Shown here piece after piece: positions 1 through 13,287 of a DNA stretch of 64,000 nt; position 1 is the first letter of the stretch, and each line of letters begins with the position of its first letter. The notes under the pieces were generated by a model, which saw nothing but the letters and a program-made list of their open reading frames with translations, was not told the origin of the DNA and did no database searches. The DNA is from Salticus scenicus (taxonomy: Eukaryota; Arthropoda; Arachnida; Araneae; Salticidae), in contig OZ005653.1 in the NCBI GenBank assembly GCA_963930645.1, forward strand, positions 114,448,259-114,512,258, read 5' to 3'. Made by a program: the position numbers and the translations under genes.

Positions 1-249
1 TCGACTTTTAGTACCTCAGTCTTTTTGCGATCATTTGTTTGCGAAGAAATCGCAGTTTCCGAACACACTTGAACTTCAGATTGTTTAGGCAAGGGATTGT
101 CAGTGATTAGTGATTCAACTTGAGGTTGTTCAGATAAAAGATTATCCTCAATCTCCTTTGGTCTTTCAGTTGTATCAGAGGGTGCAAAGAGGTGATCTGG
201 AAATACATCATTGTTGAAAGGATAGATCCCTGTCTTCTCAAACCTTCTT
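1..249 (-). pseudogene. Pogo/Tigger-like DDE transposase, C-terminal fragment (runs off left edge)
   Basis: Reading the minus strand from about 249 to the window edge gives one open frame with the motif FEKTGIYPFNNDVFPD, followed by an acidic, Ser/Thr-rich tail. A 'TGI.PFN.DVF.D' block lies just after the catalytic core in pogo/Tigger and jerky-like DDE transposases. Only this C-terminal part is visible. Upstream on the same strand a poly-T tract (plus-strand A-run 250-286) and non-coding DNA replace the N-terminal DNA-binding and catalytic regions. The copy is therefore internally deleted or truncated. The family call rests on this motif only; the continuation lies outside the window. Confidence 0.6.
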
Positions 250-707
250 CAAAAAAAAAAAAAAAAAAAAAAAAAAATGGTCGTCCAAAACCGGGTACTA
301 CCCGGTCTTGTCCAACTGCCAAGGTCCCGGTTTTATCCGACAACGCCATTGATCAGAAAAGAAGGCTTAGCACATTTCAAACATGATGCAAAACCTGGTT
401 TAATAATTTAAAATAACTGCTGAAAAAGGTTTTATCAAATGTTGTACTTACCTAAAACAAATCTCTAATCAATTAGAAACTACAGGGTGAAATCGGTGGT
501 GTAAAAATCAAAACTTTTCTACTCGAATTTTTCGAAACATCGGCGTTGACAAACAAAGAAACAACACTGCCTTTCATTTAACTCTAAATAACATAGCGGT
601 TGTTTGAGACTAGTTTCAAGCGTTTTCCGACAAATGGCAATACTAATCAAGCTAAAACTGCTGTGTCCCGGTTTTATCCACCTACCCGGTTTTATCCAAC
701 TTTCCCC
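1..707 (-). mobile_element. Pogo-like element, terminal part
   Basis: Positions 665-707 contain two copies of CCCGGTTTTATCC, and related copies occur near 300 and 330. On the minus strand the outer end reads GGGGAAAGTTGGATAAAACC and is flanked by TA at 708-709, as expected for a Tc1/mariner/pogo terminal inverted repeat. The transposase fragment at 1-249 has the matching orientation. The other end lies outside the window. Confidence 0.5.
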
Positions 708-719
708 TACATTGCTTAA

Positions 720-3346
720 ATAAATAAGTTCAAATCTTCCTGAATAATAGCTTGACACCTCTTTGGCTTAGAAATTAGATTTATTGAATGTTTTTAAATA
801 TTTTTAAAATTCAACAGTAAATAATAATAAGTGCCGGATTCGAAGGACAAGGAAACCGTTATAAGGATGTGGGAGAGAGAACAAATTTACCTACATGGTA
901 ACAAGCAGACCAATTCGAATTAGAATGATTCAGCGAACATGATTCATTTCCCATTTTCTATCGCCAGATATGATAGCGCTGCTAATCTATCAGCCAAACG
1001 CGCCAATTATTAGATTCTTTGTTTTTAATGTTATGTCTGTATGAAATTTTAAATTATAGAATGACGGTTGAAATATTACAACATTTAATTTGGCTTAATT
1101 TTAGGAGCCAACAAAGTAATTATATTAGTCATGCCATTACGACATTAAGTCTAAAAAATAAAACATTTAGAATAAATCTAACTGCAATTGACTTCCATAT
1201 AAGGTCTGAAATAATTAATAAGAGCTTTAAGTTGAATAAATAAATTATAAGGGAAAACATTTTATGTATTTTTTAATAAATATGAATATAAATAGATTTA
1301 TTCTGATAATTGCTTTAAAATATAAATAATATTTTTCTGAATTGCAAAGAAGTAAAAATAATACTTTTCGGGGAACAGGAAATTAAAATACATTTTAGAT
1401 CCCTCATATATAAATTGTAATATTTTAAAAGGAGATCAAGGAGTTTATTACTGAACTCTTTCTTATTAATAATAAAAGTTATTTTTTATCTTAATTTATA
1501 ATTAGATATTTAATAATTTTGAAATAAATTTGATGTATTTAAAGAATATGTGAGGAAATCGCTCACATATTTATCCAAATTGCCACAAAAATTTACTCTC
1601 TCTTTTTAAATACTAAACAAAATACTTGTAAATATATTCACAAAACAGCCTGATAATACATGTTTACATGAAAACAATCACCATTGTATACAATGATACA
1701 TAAATCAATCCAGACATATTGGAAAGAAAATGCTGTGTAAATCAAAGTAAAGCAAGGTATGTGAGTGTACACGTATCTTAATTTCTTTTTTTAACAATTT
1801 TTATACTGATTTAGCAACTAGACGACTTTGTGCATAGGTGAATTCAGTCTTGCTACATCCCGTTTTTATCATATAACATATTAGTTTCATAAAATATAAA
1901 AACATTTCACTGAGGGGAAAAATATATATATATATATACACCTCCTTCATCTAGAATGAATAAGTGGTCACTTTCTAAGTCCTTAAACTAGAAATATAGA
2001 TTTCCGAGCTATGCGCATAATGCACGCCAATAAACTGAATAGACGAAATGATCGATAATTTCTAGTCTACACATTTCTTGATTGTGAAACAATATTCTAA
2101 ATATTCTGAATATTCTGCATCTTTTGTAATGCAAGAAATTCTCGCTTGAGTTTCTAGAATTGGGTAATAAACGAAAATTACAGTTGCTGAAATCCGTCTC
2201 TTTTATTTGCATTTATTTGCAGATATTTTTAAATAACTTTTCTCTCTATAATATAGGCATACGCTCTAGAATTCTAATAGGGGTTTCTAGAACTCGCTTT
2301 CAAAGGGGACTAGAATTTATAAAGATGACATGGAATTAATTTTTCTAGATCCACAATTTAGTTTCTAGGTGTCAGTTACAGAATTTAATCTCAGTGTTCC
2401 AAAGGAAAAATGCTTTTTATAATCTGTCTATTTTGATTTATTTTAATTAATTTATGTTCTATTTTCAAAAATTCTGTTTTTTAAATGTATTATACAATTG
2501 AAATATTTTAAAACATTGAAGTAAGGCACGAGAAAATTCTGAGATAAAAATACATTAAAAGTATATTGAAATTCTTAACATTTTACCTAAAATTTATAGC
2601 TACTATTATAGTTATTTTGTTTATTATTATTATCTTATACCATTCAATACAATAAATTTAACCTAAACTAGCAAAAGAAAAGCTTGTATTTCGAAATTGA
2701 GCATCCTGCATGCCATACAACTAAGTTAGGGGAAGAAATGTGTGACCCAGCAAAAAGCCAAAACAGCAAGTGCTTTGAGAGGCCACTGCCAGAAGTAGCA
2801 TACTGAGAAAAATGTGTAGATCTCAGAAGAGGCTTGTAATTTTATATGTGCATGACTATGTCATAACAAGCATTCTGAGAGACATAAAAATATGTCGTGT
2901 ATATTTGTAAAAAGAGGCGCTTATTGAAAAATTTTGCAAGGAGATTGACCGTGGCATCAAACATCTGCAATGAAAGTCCCAGATTACTGAAAAACATAAA
3001 TGACAGCTCTTAAAAATACATAAAAAAATATATTTAAAGTCTGAAAATTATTATTCTTGTTTTTATTATTATTATTATTTTTTTAAATAGACAGAAAATT
3101 TATTAATATAAAATATAAGATTATATTTATAACATAATATTTTATTCATGGGATTTAATTTAATTATGTTCTGCGAATTTTTTTGTCTTAAAGATTTTTT
3201 TTTAATTATTATTATTATGCATTAGTTAAAAATCTTTACCTTTAATTAATAAAACTCAACATGTTTATTACTATCATTATTCTTTAAATTTCAATTAGTA
3301 AATGAATTAAAAAAAAAAAAAATAAGTATTTAAAAGATTCTATTCA

Positions 3347-3380
<34 letters not shown>

Positions 3381-3635
3381 TTAAGCTCATATGACCAATG
3401 GCTTTTACATTTTATTTATTTATTTTATTTATTTTATTAAATTAAATTTATTTTTTAAATATTTTGCTGAAATAAAATAATTAAAGCATATAATGTTATG
3501 AATTGATAAACTCTCAAGTATTTACCCATTGGTGGCCATCCACTAAGAAATTGAGAATTCACCATCTCGCAACAACACCTGTGTAATCTAGATATCATCA
3601 AATACAAAAGTTTTATAAAATTAAAAACTTCTTCT

Positions 3636-3672
<37 letters not shown>

Positions 3673-5550
3673 ACTTTTATTAGTTAAATAATAAGGTAAA
3701 ACTATACCCAAAGTAGACCTTGGTCTTTTAAGAACGATGAATTTAGGAACTAGATATTCCTGTCATTTACATTTTTCTTTTAAAAATATAATCTGAAAAT
3801 AATGAAAATATTAGTTAAATGTATGTACATAAAAAGTTAACATACACAATAGAACGCTTTGCCAATAAAATAAAATACCATATATAACCATAAGATAATA
3901 AAACAATATGTACTAAACATGTAATATGTATATTTTACAAAATATATAAAAGAGGGCTTGTCCTGTCCTATCCAAATGCCAGATGAACAACTTGTTGAAT
4001 TTAAAAATTGTAGTACACTAACCGGTATTCATCATTTATTTATTTTATTTATTTATTTGTTTATTTATTTTTATTTTTATTTTATTTTTAAGTGCACTAA
4101 GTAAATGAAAAATTGTCGCCTTGATAATCATAATAATCATAATAATCGTAATGCGTAGAATTAGGCTTTAGAAATGTGAGCAAAAATTTTAAAATAATTT
4201 TATTTTGAAAAAAAAAATTGTAGTGCATGCTACATAATAAATGCTCAATAACATATATGCAGCTATATCATATTAAGATGGGCTGCTACAAAGCTGATCA
4301 GACTTGATATATTCATAATAAATAGCAAGATTTTGCAGTATAACACTAATAACACAACACGTGTTATATATTACTTCAGTTAGCAGTAAAATTGAATATA
4401 TTCTGAAATAAAATAACACAGTCAATGTTTCTCCATTGAAAAAATTAATAAGTAATGAGAAAAATATAAACAATGTATTTCGCTAAAAAGCTATATACAT
4501 ATAAGGAGTAGAGAGAGAGAGAGTCAGTGAGATAAAGGGAAATATTTATGATCTAAGTATATATCATATTTGTTAATAAATAGGCCCAAATATGTATAGC
4601 AATAAGTTTGTGTTAGAAAAACAAAAGTAAAAATAATTTCAATGTGTTTTATGCAACAATAGAAGTTTAAAACATTTGAAATAATCATGTATACAAATTA
4701 TGCATTAACCAATAAGTATGTATGTACATTAATAAATATGCTATGTACCTTAAAATTAAATTCTATAATGAAATGTTCAGTATATGGAAAATATTAAACA
4801 TTAGAATTTATAAAAAAATATTGTGTGTGTGATTACTGTAAGCAGAGAAATATTTCAAATACACGGCTAGCATTCAAACTAGATTTACATGCAAAATATT
4901 TCTATATATATATAGAGAGAGGAAATGTGTGTATACTTTTTATTTAAAAGGTCATGTCATAGCATAAAATATTGTACTTTGTGGCAAGAAGAAAGAAAAA
5001 ATGTAATGCGATTCCATGGTTTGGTTATATTAATAAATATAAACAAAAATATGTTAGTGTGTAAGAGTTTTTTTTTAACTTGTATTGTAGTAGTAAAGAA
5101 TATAATGAAAAACAAAATACTCTTCTACGTAAATATTTGGAAATCATTTTATGGTGAAAGCTGGAACATTAATGTGACGTACTTTTTTTATCATACTTAA
5201 AAAAAAAAAAAAAAATAAGAATAACTTTAAATTTATTTTCAAAGGTTTCTTAAAAAATATTTCTTAAAAATATTTATAAGAGTTATTAATGTTAATATTT
5301 CTGGAGGATTTTTTTAACTTTTTATAAATTTTATTTTTCTTGAAAAATAAGTATTTTTTATAATCTCTGTAAATTCCAATACAATAAATTATTGGACTAC
5401 TAATTTTTTATTTCTGTGAAAATTTTAAAGCATACTTTTGTTAGGAAATACTAAAACTAATATGCAACAGTTTGCATCTTTTTAAATCGCAAGTTTTAAT
5501 TTTTTTAAGTTTAATTAAAGCCTTCTATATACTGCTTTAACAGATTCCTT
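720..5550. other. AT-rich non-coding stretch
   Basis: I see no coding signal, RNA gene or clear TE here. It holds short (TA)n tracts near 1921-1938 and 3348-3378, a long poly-T at about 3640-3667, and many A/T-rich simple repeats. The small open frames have low-complexity Lys/Ile/Phe/Asn/Tyr composition and look like chance. Confidence 0.6.
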
Positions 5551-5551
5551 G

Positions 5552-5558
5552 CTCTCTC

Positions 5559-5641
<83 letters not shown>
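5552..5641. repeat. Compound microsatellite (TC)n-(TA)n
   Basis: About 44 bases of nearly pure TC repeat run directly into about 46 bases of TA repeat. Confidence 0.95.
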
Positions 5642-5714
5642 TTATATATATTATTTGAAATAACCACAAGGACTTTTTGAAATATTTTAAATTATGTATT
5701 AGAATGCAACTGCT

Positions 5715-6107
5715 TTACAAATTGTTTATATTTCGAAAGAATTTTGAAATAGTATAAAGCAGTTCTTTAAATAGTACTTTCATTTTATCTAGAATACTTT
5801 TCAAAGAATACTTGTCACTTCCTGGCATTCTGTTTACGACACTGGCTTTTATTCTTCTGTAGAGTTTTAAGAAAAAAGTTTTTGTTACATTTCCCCTGTG
5901 GCTTTCTTTACGTTTAACTTCCGATTTAAGGTAGAGAATGTTTTGTTTGTGAAATTTTGTAAGTTTACTGAAAGTAATATATTGAAAGCACTTTTTGAGG
6001 AAGGAATTTTTTTTTATAAATTGCAGATAGACAAGAACGTTAACAGGTATAATATCAACATGTAAGGAAATATATTTTTCCCTTTTGAATTTTTGGAGAA
6101 GTTTCAA
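5715..6107 (-). CDS. Unidentified 130-codon ORF
   Basis: An ATG-started minus-strand ORF of 130 codons, rich in Lys, Leu, Phe and Ile, with a basic central part. I recognise no domain, signal peptide or repeat. In DNA this AT-rich a run of 130 sense codons is longer than expected by chance, but the plus strand is locally T-rich, which lowers minus-strand stop frequency. No TE end, splice signal or homologous copy nearby supports a function. It could be a lineage-specific small gene, an exon, or chance. Confidence 0.2.
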   Translation of the reverse strand: MKLLQKFKREKYISLHVDIIPVNVLVYLQFIKKNSFLKKCFQYITFSKLTKFHKQNILYLKSEVKRKESHRGNVTKTFFLKLYRRIKASVVNRMPGSDKYSLKSILDKMKVLFKELLYTISKFFRNINNL

Positions 6108-6109
6108 CT

Positions 6110-7415
6110 ATTAAGTAAGTAAAACAAAATAAATAGAACAGAATAGTTCTTGGTGATTTTTCTTTCACTCTATTTATCTGAGACGCTATCTTTTTTTTTT
6201 TTTATTTAACATTACAACTCAGCATGTGTCTAATATTCTTTTTACATTTACATGCTGTATATGACATTAATAGACAGTTTTATGTGCATTTATGTTACAT
6301 AGATAAAAATTATATATAATTTTCGAAAAAAAAAACAAGCGTTAGATTTAATATAATAACATTTCTGTCATATTATAAACAATAAATGATTTTAAGAATT
6401 TAAATTTCTGAAAAAAAAAAATCTGGTATGAAATTTATGTTTAAAGTTCCTCTTTTTTTTTTATACCTAAAATTCTAGATAATAATAATTTTACTATAAT
6501 GAAAAAAAAAAAAAAAGGTTTGATGTTTTTTGCATTACAATAGGATTTGAAGAGAAGCATCAGTGTTTAAAAAACTTAAAAATTATATGTAAAATAAAAA
6601 AAAAAAATAAAAATTCAAAGGAACATTTACATCTGCATGCAATGTTCCACATGAATTTTATTCTCATTAAAGGTAATGTACACAGATAATATAACCACTC
6701 TAACGTACGAAATAAAACATAATTCTCATTCTAGAAGAGACAAGTTTTAATAAGCAAACGTAAAAACTTCTTCATGCATCATAAAATAAAGAGAAACTCT
6801 ACCGATTTTGAGAATACGTGGCTTTTCATCATCAGGTGCAAAAAACATGTGCAATCCTTTGGAATTAACAGCAGTGTTGTTTTTGTCAAGTTTTTTTGTG
6901 ACGGTTTTTATTACTTGTATATACATTTAAATTGTCCTCTCGTTATGATGCATTATCGCAGATATAATGCCAAAATGCGGCATTTAGAAAGTTTACATGG
7001 TACCGTATTTTCGGATAAATAATATAACGTAAGGTAAAGAGATTCAATATAAAATATAACAGATGATGAAAAATATTACAATAGTCTCGATGTTTTAAAT
7101 AAAAACGTATTTGATATCGAAAACAATGTTTCTTATTCAAATAAAAACATATTTTCATAGGAAGGAATAACATATCAAATGTAATAAAAATAAATTATGT
7201 GCTAATGTTAGAGAATTTTTTTCTAAATTAATACTTCTAAATTTTTTAATGCATTACTTCTAAGTGTGTTATAAAATATATCGTTTCTTCTTTGGAAGGT
7301 TGGAATCCTTTTATATCTGCTGAAACCTATATAAATAAAGCAAAGAGTTTGTCAGCGGAACACATGCGGGCGGGTAAATCCTGTTTTTCATTGGTCTGGA
7401 TTAGACTACTTTGGT
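6110..7415. other. AT-rich non-coding stretch
   Basis: No gene is supported. It includes poly-A/T runs and one degenerate hammerhead-like fragment near 6795-6870, listed separately. Confidence 0.55.
6795..6870 (-). repeat. Degenerate copy of the hammerhead-like repeat
   Basis: On the minus strand, TTTGCAC followed by CTGATGA and then CCACGT and TCGGT aligns with the motif-bearing repeats at 19.2, 41.4 and 48.4 kb. The GAAA core is AAAA here and stem II no longer pairs. This is a decayed fragment and probably not functional. Confidence 0.5.
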
Positions 7416-7796
7416 GATGAAAGTCGGCCATTTTTTTTAGTAAAAACTGATGATTTTTTTAAAAAGATACTGCATGGATGTCATACTTTTTAAAAAGAAT
7501 TCTAAAAACTGTTCGTTTTTTATGAAGACACTATATACGTCAATTTATTAGATTTCAAGATATTATTTTGCAAAGTTTCACAACGCGATATCATTCAATT
7601 GCGTTTGATGAAGGTCGGCCATTTTTTTTTAGTAAAAACTGAGGAATTTTATAAAAAATATATAGATGATATACTTTTTTAAGAGAGCTCTAAAAACTGT
7701 TCATTTATCGTGAGGACCCCAAATACGTCAAGTTATTAGATTTAAAGGTGTTGCATTGCAAAGCTTCACAACGCGACATCATTCGATTGTTTTTAT
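7416..7796. repeat. Tandem duplication, unit about 191 bp
   Basis: Two adjacent diverged copies (7416-7606 and 7607-7796) share an opening GATGAA.GTCGGCCATTTT and a closing block with CACAACGCGA.ATCATTC. Many substitutions separate the copies, so the duplication is old. No coding potential is seen. Confidence 0.8.
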
Positions 7797-8460
7797 CTTA
7801 AAAAAAGATTCTAATATTAAACACTAAACAATCTAAAATTAAAAAATAATGAATATCTTTTTAAAAATTATCAGTTTGAAGTTCTAAGAGCTGCAGTTTT
7901 AAATTACAGCGTACTTATTACTCATGCATAAATCATTAAATTTGTAAACAATTGTTGATACAGTCTTGAGATTCGTTCACGCAAGACCACAAAACAAGTG
8001 CAAAACGGAAGAAATATTTTATTTAATTTAAGTTATAATACGTTACTTTGACTTTTTTACCATAAAAGGAATGTTTCATTATGTTACAAAACCTACTAAA
8101 AGTGATATAAAAAATATATAGTGATTCAATTCTTTTTTAATTTCCTTTAAATTTAGAGACCAGGTAAGCGGGCGTAGCGAGCTAGTAGAAAGAAATGCAA
8201 TAAACTAATTGTCTTTTCCATATAGAAATGTTGCAACATTTATAAGATATACTGAATACAAAGCTAAAAAATAAGGAAGACGTTTTTATTATTTTTTTTT
8301 AATGTTGAAATATAAATATATATGAAATATATGGTATATATCTGAAGGAAATGTGCATACATGTAAAATAAAATAATTTAAAAACTATTTAAAAACTATT
8401 TTTTATATTGTCTGTTTTTAACTTTTAATTTTAACTTTTAATTTTATATTGAAGTTTTTT

Positions 8461-9836
8461 AGCATAAAATAATCTTGTGTGTCATTCACACGACTTTCTC
8501 TTACCGTGAAATTTAATACCATAAATAAAGGTTTGAGTATAAAAGGTAAGATAACAAGTACTGTTATGCAAACCTTTGTTAAAACAATTCAAATTAGGCT
8601 GCGGGCGAGTTTTATATGATAATTAGTTTTGTATGAGAGCGGCTACCGCCCCCTCAACCCCCCGTTTCATTACTGCATCTACATTTATAAAGAATTTAAA
8701 TCTGTTATTAAAATTAAAAGTTAGCTTAAAATTATTCAGACAACTTTCACACGCAACATTCTTTGGAACTTTTTAGTATTGACCAAACTTTTCCAGCAAC
8801 AAATTTATATTAAATTGAAAATACAACTTTTGCATCTCCTGAAATTATTCGTTTTCAAATTACTCTAACACACACAGACTGAAATATATATTAATTTCAT
8901 TTGGTTTAGCGCAGTCTATAGACGTTAAACTCTACTTACCTGAGATTTCCCTCAAAGACATAATACATATGAATTATCTTGGGTGTCCCTGTACACGAAC
9001 CATATGTTTCATCTCAACGAAAAGCTTAGAGTAGCATCCCTATATGATATACATATAGCATACCAAGCTTGGACTTTCTGCTATTATTTGTTCTTGAGAC
9101 ATGCTGATAACAGTCAGACACACAGACAGACACCCAGACAGACTTTTTTAGCATAAAATAATCTGGTGTCTCATTCACACGACTTTCTCTTACCGGGAAA
9201 TTTAAAACTATAAATACAGGTTTGAGATTAAGAGGTAAGATAACGAGTACTGTTATGCAAACCTTTGTTAAAACAATTCAAATTAGGCTGCGGGCGAGTT
9301 TTATATGATAATTAGTTTTGTATGAAAGTGGCTACCGCCCCCTCAACCCCCCGTTTCATTACTGCACCTACATTTATAAAGAATTTAAATCTGTTATTAA
9401 AATTTAAAGTTAGCTTAAAATTATTCAGACAACATTCACACGCAACATTCTTTGGAACTTTTTAGTATTGACCAAACTTTTCCAGCAACGAATTTATATT
9501 AAATTGAAAATACAACTTTTGCATCTTCTGAAATTATTCGTTTTTAAGTTACTCTAACACACAGACAGAAATATACATTAATTTCATTTGGTTTAGCGCA
9601 GTCTATAGACGTTAAACTCTACTTACCTGAGATTTCCCTCATAGACATAATGCATATGAATTCTCTTGGGTGTCCCTGTACACGAACCATATGTTTCATC
9701 TCAACGAAAAGCTTAGAGTAGCATCCCTATATGATATACATATAGCATACCAAGCTTGGACTTTCTGCTATTATTTGTTCTTGAGACATGCTGATAACAG
9801 TCAGACACACAGACAGCTACCCAGACAGACATTTTT
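8461..9836. repeat. Tandem array, two 688-bp units of an unclassified repeat
   Basis: AGCATAAAATAATCT starts at 8461, 9150 and 9837, giving periods of 689 and 687 bp. The first two units match closely over their whole length. Each contains CACACGACTTTCTCTTACC, a C-rich block (ACCGCCCCCTCAACCCCCCG), TTTGGTTTAGCGCAGTCTAT, and a GACAGACA-rich end. I recognise no ORF or TE protein. Compared with the later units, these two lack about 450 bp in the middle. Confidence 0.85.
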
Positions 9837-12800
9837 AGCATAAAATAATCTGCTGTGTCACTCACACGACTTTCTCTTACCGGGAAATTTAAAACTATAA
9901 ATACAGGTTTGAGATTAAGAGGTAAGATAACGAGTACTTTTATGCAAACCTTTCTTAAAACAATTCAAATTAGGCTGCGGAAGACTTTTATATGATACTT
10001 AGTTCTGTATGAGAGAGGATACCGCCCCCCTAAACCCCCCTTTTCATACTGCACCAACATTTATAAAGAATTTAAATCTGTTATTAAAATTAAAAGTACG
10101 CTTAAAATTATTCAGACAACTTTCACACGCAACATTCCTTGGAACTTATTAGTATTGATCAAACTTTTTCAGCAACAAATTTATATTAATTTGAAAATAC
10201 AACTTTTGCATCTCCTGACATTATTCGTTTTTAAGTTACTCTAACACACACAGACAAAGGTCAAACTTTAAAAAGCTTGACTTCGATAACCAGGAAGCCT
10301 CAAAACGTACAAATATGCAAAAAACAAACGATGAATATTTAGCTTAATAACATATATTATTTATCATATGTCTATGAGGAATACATTTCAATTCCTGAGC
10401 AGCTTTCCTGGGCATTGTAAAATATTATAGTAAAGCACTTCCACTAACAAAAAAAAATAATATTGTCGCTTAAATATTTGCAGCCGTGTTTATCTTTTGA
10501 AGATTATATACAAACCGCATAGTGCACCTAATCATAAACCTATAGTAATAATACACGGCACAACCTAAAAAAACATTTTCACCAATTATCAACTATTGTC
10601 GCACTTTTGTTCTTTTGTATAGACCTATAAACAAACAGGAAATGATATCCCTACTATATTCTGCATTATACATGTTTTTACGCATATAAAACATATATAT
10701 TAATTTCATTTAGTTTAGTGCAGTCTATAGACGTTAAACTCTACTTACCTGCGATTTCCATCATAGACATAATGCATATGAATTCTCTTGGGTGTCGCTG
10801 TACACGAACCATACGTTTCATCTCAACGAAAAGCTTAGAGTAGCATCCCTATATGATACACATTTAGCATACCAAGCTTGGACTTTCTTCTATTATTTGT
10901 TCTTGAGACATACTGATAAAAGTCAGACACACAGACAGACACACAGACACTCATACAGAAACACATACATACACACAGGTCAACCGCTAAAAACATGATT
11001 TTCGGATACAGGAAACGTGTAAATATAACAAAAACTTACTTTCGAAAATTTGACTCTAAAACAGTACTTTCTCTACATTATGGGTAAGATAAAGGGGTGT
11101 GTCACTCACACGACTTTCTCTTACCCTGAAATTTAATACTATAAATACAGGTTGGAGAGTAAGAGGTAAGATAACGAGTTTCGTTATGTAAACCAATGTT
11201 AAACAATTAAATAAGGCTTCGGAAGTGTTTTATATGATAATTAGTTCTGTGAAAGGGGAGGCTGCCGTTCCCCTCAAACCCCCGTTTTATAAATGCACCT
11301 ATATTTATATAGAATTTAATTCTGTTATTAAAATTAAAAGTTTACTTAAAATTACAGACACACGCAACATTCCTTGAAACTTATCAATCTTGATCAATCT
11401 TTTCCAGAAACAAACGTATATTAACTTGAAAATACAACATTTGGATCACCTAAAATTATTAGTTTTTAAGTCATTCAAAGAGACACAAACAAAGATCAAA
11501 CGTTGAAAAACTTGAACAGGGTAATCAGGAAGCCTCAAAACGAGTAAATATACAAAAAAACAAGCGGTAAATATTCAGCTTAAAACATACATTATTTACA
11601 ATATCTCTATGAGAAATTTATTTCAATTCCCGAACAGCTTTCCTTTAAATGGTAAAATATATTAAATAAAGCACATCCACTAAAAACAAAAAAGAATGTT
11701 ATCGCTTAAATATTTGCAGCCCTCTATATCTTTCGAAGATTATATACAGACCACACGTTGCATCTAAATATACTCCTATGTTAATCATACATGGCCCAGC
11801 CTGAAATATACTTCCATCAATTTGCAAGGATTGTCGCACTTTTATCTAGTTCTTTTCTGCAGGCCTGTAAAGGATTACTCAATGATTTCCCTATCCTCTT
11901 CTACATAAGAAATACTTTTATGCATATAAAAAATATATATTCTTTTCATTTGGTTTAGTGCAGTTTATAGATGTTAAAATCTACTTACCTGCAATTTCCC
12001 CATAGACGTAATGCATTTGAATACTTTTGAGTGTCTCTGTACACGAACCATTTGTTCACCTCAACGAAAAGCTTCGTGTAACATCCCTATATAATACACT
12101 TTTAGAATGCCATGTTTGGACTTTCTACTATAATTTGTTTTTGAGATAGGCTGATAACAGACACACACACAGACTAACCCCACTAAAAATAATCTCAAAT
12201 TATTCTGCAGATATTTTTAGAGAAAATCTACAGAATATCTCAAGTTATTTGGACCATTCTAAAGAAAATTTACAAAATTTCTTCATAATGTATTCAAAAT
12301 TTCTAAAGATATTTTATAGAAAAAGATAAATCTTCAAAATATTTTAAAATATTTGAATTCCTTTCGAGTGGGGACTTTCCCCCAGGGTTGGAGACGGGGC
12401 TCCTACATACACAATCCTTTTTTCCCAGTTGACTATCTCTATTACAAAAAATATATATTCTTTTCATTTGGTTTAGTGCAGTCTATAGATGTTAAACTCT
12501 ACTTACCTGCAATTTCCCCCATAGACGTAATGTTTTTGAATACTTTTGAGTGTCCCTGTGAAAGAACCATTTGCTTCATCTCTCAACGAAAAGCTTACTG
12601 TAGCATCCCTATATGATACACATTTAGAATACCGAGTTTGGAATTTCTGATACTATCTGTTCTTGAGATATGCTGATAACAGACACACAGACATTCACAC
12701 AGACAGTGACACAAACAACTCGCTAAAAACATGATTTTCGTATTCAGGGGAGTTCAGAACATGTAAATATAAAAAAAACTCACTTTCGAAAATTTGACCC

Positions 12801-12840
12801 TAAAACAATACTTTATCTACCTTATGGGTAAAAGAAAGTA
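9837..12840. repeat. Longer units of the same repeat family
   Basis: Unit three (9837 to about 11097) and unit four (about 11098 to 12180) have the same start and end blocks as the 688-bp units. They also carry an extra central segment (about 10255-10680 in unit three). A fifth partial copy (about 12455-12840) holds only the TTTGGTTTAGTGCAGTCTAT half and the tail with ATGATTTTCG. Divergence increases towards the right. The 68-codon open frame at 10792 lies wholly inside the repeat and is not conserved as coding in the other units. Confidence 0.75.
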
Positions 12841-13111
12841 AAAATGAAGAAGGCATCATCGTTATCACGTAACCAGGGTGCATAATCCAGTTCGTTTTTT
12901 TCGTGCGAGTAATGCCCCATTAAAAGAATTTTTACTTAAAAAAAGGACAGCATTTTAATATTTTAATATTTCTTTTATTTTTTTTTCAATACCTCACTAA
13001 ATGTTATTTAAAAAGATATGAATTAATTTGTAAATGTTTTTTTAAGGTACTCACTACGTATTTATTTATTTCCTTTTGTTCTTTCTTTTTTTTTTTTTTA
13101 TCCTAAATGTA

Positions 13112-13169
<58 letters not shown>

Positions 13170-13287
13170 GTGCAATGAATTGTTGCTTATATCTAAAAAA
13201 ATTCAATACTTGGAAGTATAATGCTAATATGAATAACAAATTTTTATTTAACTATATTTTTTTTTATATACAAATTTTTTCCATATA
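12841..13287. other. AT-rich spacer with long (TA)n
   Basis: Non-coding. Contains about 25 TA dinucleotides at roughly 13117-13166. Confidence 0.7.

Noticed and set aside
10792..10998. 68-codon ORF with His/Thr-rich tail as a small secreted peptide
   Set aside because: Lies in the repeat family and is not kept open in the sister units; the tail comes from the CACAGACA tract.
8461..12840. Regular direct repeats as a CRISPR-like array
   Set aside because: Units are hundreds of bases long without short repeat/spacer alternation, and the genome is eukaryotic.
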